Shown here: one piece after another, positions 40,861-52,139 of the stretch
How the letters are laid out: every line of letters begins with the position of its first letter
How positions within the stretch are numbered: the stretch's first letter is position 1
Assembly: GCA_032622095.1 (NCBI GenBank)
Contig: CP136061.1
Coordinates: forward strand, 56,433,762 to 56,497,761
Direction: 5' to 3'
DNA: 64,000 nt
From: Siphonodentalium dalli
Taxonomy: Eukaryota > Mollusca > Scaphopoda > Gadilida > Siphonodentaliidae
Translations under genes and position numbers: made by a program
Notes under the pieces: model-generated
What the model was told of the DNA's origin: nothing
The model's input: the letters and a program-made list of their open reading frames with translations, nothing else
Databases searched by the model: none

Positions 40861-41690
40861 ACCGACGCAATCAATTTTTACGGGCGCTGGACGATTTTCA
40901 TGACAAAGTCAATCCATAGCGGCTATCGCCCATACGAGTGTGACTTGTGGCCGAAGGAATTTAGGGAATCCGGACCCATGACAAAAGAATCCACACCATT
41001 AACCGTACATACGAGTGTGACGGGAGTCGGATAGCTTTCAGTCATACACACACAAGGGATTCCACACAGTCGATCGCCCATACGAGTGTGACGTGTACCA
41101 GGAGGCATATAGTGAGTCCGATTTCCCGCCTAAGCATAAGAGAACACATAAGTAATCAACCATACAAGTATGTAAGTTTGATCCCAGTCAGTCCGGCAAC
41201 CTGACAATCCACACGGGTGAACGCCCTTGCGGGTGCGACGTTTGTCAGAAGAAGTTCGGTGTGACCGGGAGTCTGACAAGACATAAGAGAACCCAATGTC
41301 TGAAGACGTTCTGTACGTCAAGTAACACGACGACATGTATATTTCCTCGCAATTGGGTGGTGTAACGAATGTATCAATTCCAACTGGAAATATTTGGTCT
41401 ATTTGGCCTCGTCTTTGGAGGAAATGTCCTATGCCAAACTTTCAAGTTTCAACTTTCGTGGAGGCAAAAGGTTCAGTCTCCTTTCAAAGCTTATTCAACA
41501 AAATATACGAATACAAATAATTTTATTGTCAGGGAGAGCAATTAAAAATGAAACGCCTGACACAATTAGGAACAAATTGAACGCGGTTGTGCTTGACGAA
41601 GTAAAATAATTAGTTAACTTTACCCCCAACCTCCACTGGGGTCTTATAGTTCTTGAATAGCCATCTGTAATATGCTATTGTGATGGCAAT
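40861..41690 (+). pseudogene. Dead C2H2 zinc-finger array, copy A
   Basis: The shortest plus-strand member of the cluster. After a leader containing CATGACAAAGTCAA, several decayed fingers are readable. One reads PYECDLWPKEF, with Cys2 changed to Trp. Another reads PYECDVYQEAYSES, with Cys2 changed to Tyr as in all other copies, followed by KHKRTHK and a stop. A terminal finger reads CGCDVCQKKFGVTGSLTRHK with both cysteines intact but the last His replaced by Gln. Frameshifts separate the fingers, so no protein can be made. The 3' tail (GGTTCAGTCTCCTTTC, then TTTTATTGTC) is shared with the other copies. The C2H2 family is clear; loss of function is inferred from several independent lesions. 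Confidence 0.88.
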
Positions 41691-42935
41691 ATATACGTCG
41701 CAATGTTAGTGGAGCCAACAGGTTGAGTCTCCTTTCAAAATGTATTCAACGAAATAAACGAATATAAACAAGAGGTGTGCACTCGAGTGCTAGCATACCC
41801 CACCGTGGCAAATTCAACCCGCATTATCCGTAAACTCAACAAAAAAGACTTTTAAGTTTAAAGAAAAATTCGGACTAATAATATCGATACGGTGTCACAA
41901 GAAGCTTTTACAGAAACAAATATTCAAATCGGTTCATATTTGTTAAAGTTATTAAGTCAGACAGAATTTTCTAAGTCAAAATAGGTCGAAAATGAAGTGT
42001 AATATTACGAAAAACAGTCTGAGCCAATCCCTAGCCGCATCATGTAGAGAGGGTATTGTGAGAAGCATGTATACCAAACATTATTGAAATCGGTTGATAT
42101 TTGTTAAAGTTATTAAGTCGGACAGAATTTTCTAAGTCAAAATAAGTCGAAAAAGAGGCGTAACTTGAAAAAAAAAAAAGTCGGACCGAACCGGAATTAG
42201 CATCACGCGGACAGACCGTCCTAAGGAGATTGCATACAAAAAATTATTGAAATCGGTTCATAGTTTTTCGAGTTATGAGGTCGGACGGACGGACGGCTAT
42301 ACCGACGACAGGGTACTTGTGAGGTGCGTTCTTTTGTTTGCATGACTTGTGGGCTGCACCCAAACCCACCCATTCTAATATAAAGTGGAATTCGACTTAT
42401 ACGGGACCAAACCGGTCAATAGTGGTGTTATAAACTGTTTTACAAACATCTCCGTTATTTAGTTAATATTACGTTTTTCTAAATATTGTTTTTCTCTAAA
42501 TACGTATTTCAGAAAAAACACATATTCTGAGAAATGTTATATCGACTAAATAACGGAGATGTTTGTGGAATAAACCAGTTAGGAAAAAAAATGGCACCTC
42601 ACAAGTACCTTGTCGCGCGGACGGACGGACACACGGAGGGAGAAAGCGTGACGGACGGACGGATGCAGTCAATCCAGAATACCCCCCATTTTCTTCGAAA
42701 GTGCATGGGGGTATAATAATTGTATTGTCGATTGTCAGGCGGAGTAATCAAAAATGAAACGTATAACACAATTAGGAACTAATTGAACGCGATTGTGTGT
42801 GATGAAGTAAATACTAATTAGTTATCTTTTATAATTCTTGAGTAACTATGTATAATATGCTATCATGACGGCAATATTTGTTGGTATAATAAATTACTAT
42901 TGCTGTGTTGCACCTATCAATTGTCCGAGAGCTTA
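41691..42935 (+). pseudogene. Second copy of the cluster 3' tail, split by an insertion
   Basis: From 41698 the tail of the zinc-finger cluster begins again (GTGGAGCCAACAGG, then GAGTCTCCTTTC) without any finger body. It is cut at about 41772 and resumes at about 42717 (TTGTATTGTCGATTGTCAGG), running to GCACCTATCAATTG near 42931. The inverted counterpart of that end lies at 43560-43592 in copy B, so A' and B face each other. Confidence 0.75.
41773..42716. mobile_element. Insertion of about 945 bp with 161-bp tandem units
   Basis: This segment interrupts the cluster tail. It opens with GAGGTGTGCACTCGAGTGC and CATACCCC and closes with GGGGGTATAATA, a weak inverted match. It holds three tandem units of about 161 bp, with AAATCGGTT at roughly 41927, 42088 and 42251, then GGACGGACGG tracts. 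A perfect 22-bp inverted repeat lies at 42442-42463 and 42545-42566, and a second inverted pair (GGTACTTGTGAGGTGC near 42313, its complement near 42595). No coding capacity is seen. Exact ends and any target duplication are uncertain. Confidence 0.7.
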
Positions 42936-43019
42936 ACATAAACTACAAAGATAAATTCATTTGAAATCTCACAGAAGACAGCATAAGTTAGGCTTACACT
43001 CAACATGTTCCAAACTAGT

Positions 43020-43330
43020 CCAAAGCGGCATTTCTATCACACCAATGGATGTATGACATGTGCAAATCACAGAACTTTGTCTACAACATCATGTTCTATG
43101 GGTTCAGCAAACCATACGTTGACGAAACTGGCAACACTCTGCGCCAATGTGTTTCGGGTCACCGACAACACATAAGACAGCCCGAGTACAGACAAATGAA
43201 ACTGAGTGAACACCTGAATGTTTGTGGCAACTGAAAATTTAAAATATTTCCATTCCAAAAAATGGAAACACCAAACTGGTTCCAAAGACTCATCAGGGAA
43301 TTAACGACATCATCCTGTCAGTACAGGAAA
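43020..43330 (+). pseudogene. GIY-YIG endonuclease fragment of a Penelope-like retroelement
   Basis: A short coding remnant. The frame around 43080-43230 reads NFVYNIMFYG, then PYVDETGNTLR, HRQHIRQPEYRQMKLSEHLN and VCGN, which matches the GIY-YIG nuclease domain found at the C-terminus of Penelope-like elements (GIY as VYNI, YIG as YVD, then the HRQxI and SEHL blocks). A TGA follows GN where a Gly codon is expected, and the same frame continues KFKIFPFQKM, the usual next block. Just upstream, FYHTNGCMTC is readable one frame over, so there is also a frameshift near 43062. The element is dead and 5'-truncated; no reverse transcriptase is present. Family assignment is from recall of these motifs. 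Confidence 0.75.
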
Positions 43331-43559
43331 TGAACTCTACGTTGGTAGGAAAATGATGTAACAATGGCAAAAATACTAAATGTATCTTCCTAATCTGAAG
43401 AGCTCAACAATGAGCGAAATGTATAATTGCACGTAGAAGATACACGTATATCTGTAGTCATTTAAGAAATTAGTTTCTCTATATATAAAATTCATCTTTG
43501 TATTTTATGTTAAGTTTTCAATCTTTGAGACACCAGAGTACAGCACTTAATCTGACCTC

Positions 43560-44388
43560 AATTGATAGGTGCAACATAGCAATAGTAATTTCTGTTACCA
43601 TAATATATTGCCTTCATGCTGACCCCAATTGATAGGTTCAACATAGCAATGGTAATTTCTGTTACCATCGTATATTGCCTTCATCATAGCATATTACACA
43701 TATCTATTCAAGAACTCTAATATCCAAGGGGAGGTTGGGGATAAAGTTGACTAACTATTTTACTTCATCAACCACAATCGCGTTCAATTCGTTCCTAACT
43801 GCGGTATGCGTTTAAATTTGTATTGCTCTGCCTGACAATCGAGAATAAAATTATTTGTGTTTGTATATTTCGTTGAACAAATTTTGAAAGGAGACTGAAC
43901 CTTTTGGCACAACAAACATTTTCGACTTGAAAGTTTGACATAGGACATTTCCTCCGAAGACGAGGCCAAATAGACCAACTATTTTCCGTTGGAACTGACA
44001 AATCTGCTACATCACCCAATTTCGAGAAAAAAATATATCTTGTCAGATTCGCGGTCAGACCAAACTTCTTCTGATAAACGTCGCACCCATAAGGGAGTTC
44101 ACCAGGGTGATTTGCAAGTAACTACTGTTTACCGGACCGACTGGGATTGATCACCTATGTGTGTTCTCTTATGCTTCGGCAGGGAACTGGACTCACTAGA
44201 TGCCTCCTGGTACACGTCACACTCGTATGGGCGATCGACTGTGTGGATTCTCTTGTGTGTTGGTAAGACAAAGCTATTTGACACCCGTCACACTCGTATG
44301 GTCAACTACGGTCATAGCCGTAATGGATTATCGGTTGACTTTGTCATGAAAATCGTCCAGCGCCCGTAAAAATTAATTGCGTCGGTTT
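43560..44388 (-). pseudogene. Dead C2H2 zinc-finger array, copy B
   Basis: Minus strand, with the body at 44388-44040 and the tail running down to 43560. One finger reads PYECDVYQEASSES, then SLPKHKRTHIGDQ: only Cys2 is lost (Tyr), while both His remain. A later finger reads PYGCDVYQKKFGLTANLT, again with Cys2 changed to Tyr. No head minisatellite of its own is present; its head abuts the head repeat of copy C at 44391, making a head-to-head pair. The tail ends in a partly duplicated block (about 43558-43670) containing TTGATAGGT-CAACATAGCAAT. Confidence 0.87.
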
Positions 44389-44390
44389 AC

Positions 44391-44614
44391 TGTTACGCCA
44401 GCTTTTGAAGTAATTACCACTTTTGAAGTAGGTCTCCACTTTTGAAGTAAAAAACGCCAGCTTTCGAAGTAACTCACCACTTTTGTAATAAAATCGCCAG
44501 CTTTTGTAGTAAAGTGAGGTCTCCGATTTTGAAGTAAAAAACGCCAGCTTTTGTAGTAAAAAAACTAGGTCTCCACTTTTGTAATAACAAAATTACAGCT
44601 TTTGAAGTAAACTG
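44391..44614 (+). repeat. Head minisatellite of cluster copy C
   Basis: About ten cores of CTTTTGAAGTA or close variants after TGTTACGCC, very similar to the head repeat of copy E. It marks the left edge of the C+D duplication unit. Confidence 0.92.
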
Positions 44615-45630
44615 ACTCAATACATTTTGACGGGCGCTGAACGATTTTCATGACAAAGTCAACCCGATAATCCATAGTGGCCATCGCCCATACGAGTGTG
44701 ACGTGGTTTGAATAGCTTTCAGTCATATCAACACAAGAGAAATCACACAGTCAATCGCCTATACACGTGTGACGTGTACCAAAAGGCACTTAGTGAGTCC
44801 GGTTCCGTGACAAAAGATTCCACACCGGTAATCGACCATACGAGTGTGACGTGGTTTGAATAGCTTTCAGTTATACCATCACAAGAGAAATCACACAGTC
44901 AATCGTTCATACACGTGTGACGTGTACCAAAAGGCACCTAGTGATCGAGTCCGGTTCCGTGATAAAAAGAATCCACACAGGTAATCGACCATACGAGTGT
45001 GACGTGGCTTGAATAGCCTCCAATCATACCAACACAAGATAAATCACACAGTCAATCGCCCATACACGTGTGACTTGTACCAAAGGGAACTTAGTGAGTC
45101 CGGTTCCGTGACAAAAGATTCCACACAGGTGATCGACCATACGAGCGTGACGTGGTTTGAATAGCCTCCAATCATACCAACACCAGAGAAATCACACAGT
45201 CAATCGCCCATACACGTGTGACGTGTAACAAAATATGAGAACACACATAGGTGGTCAATCATACGAGTATGCAATGTTGTTCCCAGTCTGTCCGTCAACC
45301 TGACGATCCACACTGGTGACCGACCTTATAGGTGCGACGTGTGTTAGAAGAAGTTCGCCGTGACCGTGAGTCTTACAATCTATAAGAGAATCCACGCTGG
45401 TGACAAGATGTGTGTCTGAAGACGTTCTGTCAGTCCAGTAACATGGCAACATGTATATTTCCTCAAAATTGGGGACGTGACAAATGTATCAGTTACAACG
45501 GAAAATAGTTGGTTTATTTGTCCTCTTCTTTGGAAGAACAGTCATATGTCAAACTTCCAATTCACAATGTTCCTGGTGCCAAAAGGTTCAGTCTCCTTTT
45601 TGTAATTTTATAGTCGATTATCAATAATGA
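44615..45630 (+). pseudogene. Dead C2H2 zinc-finger array, copy C
   Basis: A leader (CATGACAAAGTCAACCCG) precedes three to four finger pairs, each about 147-160 bp. In each pair, one finger reads [19 protein letters not shown] with Cys2 changed to Tyr and its His region shortened by a frame-breaking deletion. The partner reads PYECDVV and then a stop. After a shortened pair come terminal fingers: one gives VNLTIHTGDRPYRCDVC followed by a stop codon. The tail begins with a finger-like LKTFCQSSNMATC and continues into the shared noncoding 3' sequence. No open frame spans more than one finger pair. Confidence 0.88.
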
Positions 45631-45784
45631 TAAATAAGTTCATTTTCTTAACGTGGTTCATTCTGATTGGCCAACTATGAAACAAAGGACGAAAGTCCAG
45701 ATGTCAGGTGATTAAGAATGCCATACAACAAGACACCGATTCTGCATAATTTCACGAGTCATTGTCCCAGTTAGAATAATATTA

Positions 45785-45883
45785 CATGACTTGTCTATTT
45801 TTGTTATATTTACTTTTTTATGTACTAGATACTATATAAGATTTGTCATGAAATAAACTATTCTATTCTATTCAATTCTATTA
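45785..45883. mobile_element. 99-bp insertion with TATTC-type tail and TATTA duplication
   Basis: Copy C contains 99 bp that are absent from the otherwise matching site in unit 2 (near 50325). The insert is flanked by TATTA at 45780-45784 and 45879-45883 and ends in CTATTCTATTCTATTC, a simple-sequence tail preceded by GAAATAAA. Flanking duplication plus a tail is what a short or 5'-truncated retroposon leaves. Its source element was not identified. Confidence 0.8.
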
Positions 45884-46740
45884 TCATGCACGTGCTACAG
45901 AATAATAAGTCAAAGATGTTCATTCAATTTACAACTGAAAAACAATCTCCTTTGGACACTTTAATAACGAGAGATAATGGTTCCTGGAATTACAAACTAA
46001 ATTATTGAACATACTCACGTCTGTTACGGGATTGTGTTATATCGTTCGAGACTTCGTGACAGCTCTAGAACCTTCAAAAGAGGGAACAGTATAACAAGAA
46101 AATCGCATACCATATCGCTGTGTAGATCCGGCCTCTTTGGGCGCTACAGTTGTAATGTTTTATCATAACATTTAATGTTCAGGCATTATGCTGTGGTGAT
46201 TCTCCATGGCGGCCAGTGGAGCCCGTGTTCCGAGCATGTATTATACCATGTGGTAGCTATGCCTGCGATTGCATTGTTGAGTGTAAGTCCTCTGCGAGTG
46301 GGAGATGTCAACATTGGCCACAATCGCCAGTAACTGGTGTTGCCCTGAATAGGGCAGGTATGTTACGATAAGTTGCTGGTAAGTCGAGGGCAATACTATT
46401 GGGAAGGGACTGGCATATATTCTATTTTGTATTATACATAATTGCTCATCAATCCCAGCTTGCACCGATGGTTTGCAGTATATCAATAAATTCATTGTTG
46501 TATTTAGTTTTTTTTTTGGAAAGGGGTTACCACATTGCGAGCAGCGCACGGTCTGGGCGTTTATAACTAACGTAGTTAAAAATGAGGGGAGTAGTAATTA
46601 TGAGCTACATTGTAGATCTAGATATCAATCATGATCGACCAGTGATATCTCAAAATAATTCATCATTGTTTTTATGTTAAGTTATCAGTCCGTGAGACAC
46701 AATAACCTTCCCTGACTATAGTACACCACTTAGTCTGACC
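45884..46740. other. Spacer inside duplication unit 1
   Basis: Noncoding spacer between copies C and D, matching 50331-51602 in unit 2 apart from the MITE. A minus-strand open frame (46549-46241, containing CSQCGNPF) is paired with a longer one at 51536-51153, but the two differ almost only by amino-acid-changing substitutions and one frameshift, so I do not call it a gene. Confidence 0.6.
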
Positions 46741-48837
46741 CCAGTTGATAGGTGCAACATAGCAATAGTAAATATGTATACCATCATATATTGTCTTCAT
46801 GATAGAATATTGATTTCATTTATTGACCATAATAAACAAAACAGATTCAGATAGCAGAATTGTTGATGTGGATGAGAGGCGATAAGGGATCAAGCTATAC
46901 AATATTATACATAACTATTCAAGAACTATAGCGTCTAAGGGGAGGTTGAGGATAAATTTGACTAATTATTATTTAACTACATCAACAATATCGTTCCATT
47001 CATTCTTAATTTTGTTATGCGTTTCATTTTGTATTGCTGTGCCTGACAATTGACAATAAAATAATTAATTGTATTCGTATATTGTGTTGAATAAATTTGG
47101 AAAGGAGACTGAACCTTTTGGCATCAAGAACATTGAGATTTGAAAGTTTAATTTTCCCTGTATAGCGACATAATGCCATCGAATCCGTTATTTTATATAC
47201 TCAATCATCAGAGTGTATGTGAACCCAACGGTTTCCACACAACACATTACTGACTCCCGTGTTTTATAGCTGGCCACGTTTGACGTAGTTATAATACTTC
47301 GGTTATGTGACATAATTTTAATATTGAAAATTGTTGTTAATGTCGCCTTCCAGAGACGAATCTAATAAACCAAACATTTTCTGCTGTCCCTAACGCGTCG
47401 GGTCACCTAATTTCGAGGGTACGAATATGCAATTAAAAGTGAGGCCAATAATAAATATACCAACTATTTTCCGTTGGAACTAATACATCAGCTAATTTCG
47501 AGAAACTATATATGTCGTCATGTTACTGGACTGACAAAACGTCTTCAGTCTTGTCTGACTCAATGTAACATCGAACTTCTTCTGACAACGGTCGCACTTG
47601 TAAGGGCATTCAATAGTGCGGGTTGTCAGGCTGACTGGGAACAATCTTATATACTCGTATGATTGATCACCTATGTGTGTTCATATGCTTAGGCAGGGAA
47701 ACGGACTCACTAAATGCCGTTCGGTACACGTCACACTTATATGGGCGATTGACTCTATATATTATCTTCTGCTGTTATGACTGAAGGCTATTGGAACCAC
47801 GTCACATGCATATGGTCGATTACCGGTGTGGATTCTTTTGTCACGGAACCGGACTCACTAAGTGCCTTTTGGTACACGTCACACGCGTATGGGCGATTGA
47901 CTGTGATTTCTCTTGTGTTGGTATGACTGAAGGATATTCGAACCTCGTCACATGCATATGGTCGATTACCGGTGTGGATTCTTTTGTCACGGAACCGGAC
48001 TCACTAAGTGCCTTTTGGTACACGTCACACGCGTATGGGCGATTGACTGTGTGATTTCTCTTGTGTTGGTATGACTGAAGGATATTCGAACCGCGTCACA
48101 TGCATATGGTCGATTACCGGTGTAGATTCTTTTGTCACGGAACCGGACTCACTAAGTGACTTTTGGTACACGTCACACGCGTATGGGCGATTGACTGTGA
48201 TTTATCTTGTGTTGGTATGACTGAATGATATTCGAACCACGTCACATGCATATGGTCGATTACCGGTGTGGATTCTTTTGTCACGGAACCGGACTCACTA
48301 AGTGCCTTTGGTACACGTCACACGCGTATGGACGATTGACTGTGTGATTTCTCTTGTGTTGGTATGACTGAAGGCTATTCGAACCACGTCACATGCATAT
48401 GGTCGATTACCGGTGTGGATTCGTTTGTCATGGAACCGGACTCACTAAGTGCCTTTTGGTACACATCACACGCGTATGGGCGATTGACTGTGATTTCTCT
48501 TGTGTTGGTATGACTGAAGGATATTCGAACCACGTCACATGCATATGGTCGATTACCGGTGTGGATTCTTTTGTCACGGAACCGGACTCACTAAGTGCCT
48601 TTTGGTACACGTCACACGCGTATGGGCGATTGACTGTGTGACTTATCTTGTGTTGGTATGACTGAACGCTATTCAAACCACGTCACACTCGTATGGTCGA
48701 TTAACGGTGTGGATTCTTTTGTCACGGAACTGGACTAAATATATTCAGTCACAAGTCACACTCGTATGGGCGATGGCCACTATGGATTATCGGGTTGACT
48801 TTGTCGTGAACATCTTTCAGCGCCCGTCAAAATGTGT
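46741..48837 (-). pseudogene. Dead C2H2 zinc-finger array, copy D
   Basis: Minus strand; finger body 48837-47505, tail 47505-46741. Seven finger-pair junctions are countable on the plus strand at 47821, 47967, 48115, 48261, 48408, 48554 and 48702, spaced 146, 148, 146, 147, 146 and 148 bp. Each pair reads [19 protein letters not shown] (Cys2 to Tyr, His lost by a short deletion) followed by a broken partner. Spacing that is not a multiple of three throws successive pairs out of frame, so the array cannot encode a protein. The tail holds the intact TTAA (47148-47151) at which two elements inserted in copy G. The apparent open frames on either strand here are by-products of the tandem repeats. 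Confidence 0.9.
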
Positions 48838-48844
48838 TGAGTCA

Positions 48845-49048
48845 GTTTACTTCAAAAGCGGTAATTTTGTTATTACAAAAGTGGAGACCTAGTTTTTTTT
48901 ACTACAAACGCTGGCGTTTTTTACTTCAAAAGCGGAGACCTCACTTTACTACAAAAGCTGGCGATTTTATTACAAAAGTGGTAAGTTACTTCAAAAGCTG
49001 GGGTTTTTTACTTCAAAAGTGGAGACCTACTTCAAAAGTGGTCAGTTA
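48845..49048 (-). repeat. Head minisatellite of cluster copy D
   Basis: Inverted counterpart of the copy E head repeat (TTACTTCAAAAGCTGG units). The two meet at about 49048, forming a long palindrome whose arms continue into the finger arrays on both sides. Confidence 0.92.
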
Positions 49049-49272
49049 CTGTTACGCCAGCTTTTGAAGTAACTTACCACTTTTGAAGTAGGTCTCCACT
49101 TTTGAAGTAAAAAACGCCAGCTTTTGAAGTAACTCACCACTTTTGTAATAAAATCGCCAGCTTTTGTAGTAAAGTGAGGTCTCCGCTTTTGAAGTAAAAA
49201 ACGCCAGCTTTTGTAGTAAAAAAACTAGGTCTCCACTTTTGAAGTAACAAAATTACAGCTTTTGAAGTAAAC
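49049..49272 (+). repeat. Head minisatellite of cluster copy E
   Basis: Ten cores (CTTTTGAAGTA, CTTTTGTAGTA or CTTTTGTAATA) in about 210 bp. It is the right arm of the palindrome centred near 49048 and the left edge of duplication unit 2. Confidence 0.93.
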
Positions 49273-50170
<898 letters not shown>

Positions 50171-50618
50171 AAATAAGTCCATTTTCTTTTTAACGTGGTT
50201 CATTCTGATTGGCTAACTATGAAACAAAGGACGAAAGTCCAGATGTCAGGTGATTAAGAATGTCATACAACAAGACACCGATTCTGCATAATTTCACGAG
50301 TCATTGTCCCAGTTAGAATAATATTATCATGCACGTGATACAGAATAATAAGTCAAAGATGTTCATTCAATTTACAACTGGAATACAATCTCCTTTGGAC
50401 ACTTTAATAACGAGAGATAATGGTTCCTGGAATTACAAACTAAATTATTGAACATACTCACGTCTGTTACGGGATTGTGTTATATCGTTCGAGACTTCGT
50501 GACAGCTCTAGAACCACCAAAAGAGGGAACAGGATAACAAGAAAATCGCATACCATATCGCTGTGTAGATCCGGCCTCTTTGGGCGCTACAGTTGTAATG
50601 TTTTATCATAACATTTAA

Positions 50619-51138
50619 ATGTGGATTATCTCTTTGTAAACATGTATTATATAGTTACCGGGGTATAAAATATTAGATTTGAATCGAAGACTCCTGTCCG
50701 GAAATGCTTCTATCGATTAATATTAATTTTATTTCGAATATTTTCTGGTCTAAAGAGGTGTGTTTGTTCAGCTAACGAACAATGGTGGTTACTGTTAACA
50801 GAGACCAGAAATTATATTGTGCAATTTTGTCACAAATAGATGTTAATTATACTCGTTATCGCTTATATCGTTGGAACAAAACAATACAAACAACCAATCT
50901 GTGACATTTGACATTCGTTGCGTAGCCGTGGGAACAGCCCAGTGCTCTATATCGCAATAAGGTCTCATCCGAATGGTCGGTTCTAAAAATAGTAACATAA
51001 ATGGGCCCGATTTTATATTCGAAATAAAATCAATATTAATTGATAGAAGCTTTTCCGGACATAGGTCTTCAGTTCATATCTATTATTTTATACCCACGCA
51101 ACTATTTAAAATTTGTTATTTAAAGAGATAATCCATCT
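50619..51138. mobile_element. TTAA-flanked MITE, copy 2 (520 bp)
   Basis: Bounded by TTAA at 50615-50618 and 51139-51142. The matching place in unit 1 (about 46169) has a single TTAA between the same flanks, so both the ends and the target duplication are certain. The two ends form an imperfect terminal inverted repeat of about 130 bp, starting TGTGGATTATCTCTTT and GATGGATTATCTCTTT. No coding sequence. It inserted after the segmental duplication. Confidence 0.93.
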
Positions 51139-51604
51139 TTAATGTTCAGGCGTTATGCTGTGGTGATTCTCCATGGCGGCCAATGGGGCCCGTGTTCCGA
51201 GCGTGTATTATACCATGTGGTAGCTATGCCTGCGATTGCATTGTTGAATGTGAGTCCTCTGCGAGTGGGAGGTGGAACATTGGCCACAATCGCCAGTAAC
51301 TGGTGTTTCCCTGCATAGGGCAGGTATGTTACGGTAAGTTGCTGGTAAGTCAAGGGCAATACTATTAGGAAGGGACTGGCATATATTCTGTTTTGTGTTA
51401 TATATAATTGCTCATCAATCCCAGCTTGCACCGATGGTTTGCAGTATATCAATAAATTCATTGTTGTAATTTTGTTCTGCATTTGGTATTTATTTATTTT
51501 TGTTGGAAAGGGGTTACCACACTGCGAGCAGCGCACGGTCTGGGCGTTTGTAACTAACGTAGTTGAAAATGAGGGGAGTAGTAATTATGAGCTACATTGT
51601 AGAT

Positions 51605-52045
51605 CTACTACATTAAATTAGAACCACGTTTTTTGAAAACCAATATAGGCCAACTTCTCGTATGAGACATTAGCACAAGTAATTTATAAATTGTAAGAGG
51701 TAGATACTTTGGATTAATATATGTAAACTGTGTAAGACATAATTTATATAGAATCAGGACATGGCTTGAGGGACGTTTCTGGGCGAACTGTGAAGTTGAT
51801 TTATTATATATTGGCTCCAGTAAACGTGAATCAGTGGACGAATTTGCATGGCTGGTGGATTTAGAGATCTGGTATATTACTAAAATTATAAGACTTTCTT
51901 TATAAACTACACACTTCAAGATTAAAACTATTTGGGGAAATAAAAGTGCATGCAATATTTCGGATCAGTGACCATTTACAATATAGACTACCAACTAGAA
52001 TATGTACCTATATATATTGTGTTTTGATATGTGTGTTTTGTTGTG
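51605..52045. other. Segment present only in duplication unit 2
   Basis: About 440 bp between shared flanks (GCTACATTGTAGATCT and TGATATCTCAAAATAATTC). Unit 1 has only about 20 unrelated bases at this place. I see no repeat ends or gene, so either an insertion here or a replacement deletion in unit 1 is possible. Confidence 0.65.
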
Positions 52046-52139
52046 TTCTGTGATATCTCAAAATAATTCATCATTGTTTTTTATGTTAAGTTATCAGTCC
52101 GTGAGACACCTCAACCTTCCCTGACTATAGTACACCACT

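Larger units (their letters stand above)
44391..49048. repeat. Segmental duplication, unit 1 (copies C and D)
   Basis: This block and 49049-54708 share the same order: head repeat, plus-strand finger array, common spacer, then tail, finger array and head repeat on the minus strand. Spacer sequences match closely, for example GGACGAAAGTCCAGATGTC in both. Differences: a 99-bp insertion only here (45785-45883), a 520-bp MITE only in unit 2, a roughly 440-bp segment present only in unit 2 (51605-52045), and different numbers of finger pairs. This fits one tandem duplication followed by independent events. Confidence 0.88.

Noticed and set aside
46241-46549. CxxC-containing frame shared with 51153-51536
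   Set aside because: By eye, the copies differ by about seven amino-acid-changing and one silent substitution, plus a frameshift and no ATG start; this fits neutral duplicated spacer.
47791-48676. 82-87 codon frames on both strands of copy D, and similar ones in F
   Set aside because: They are antisense or frame by-products of the tandem finger pairs.
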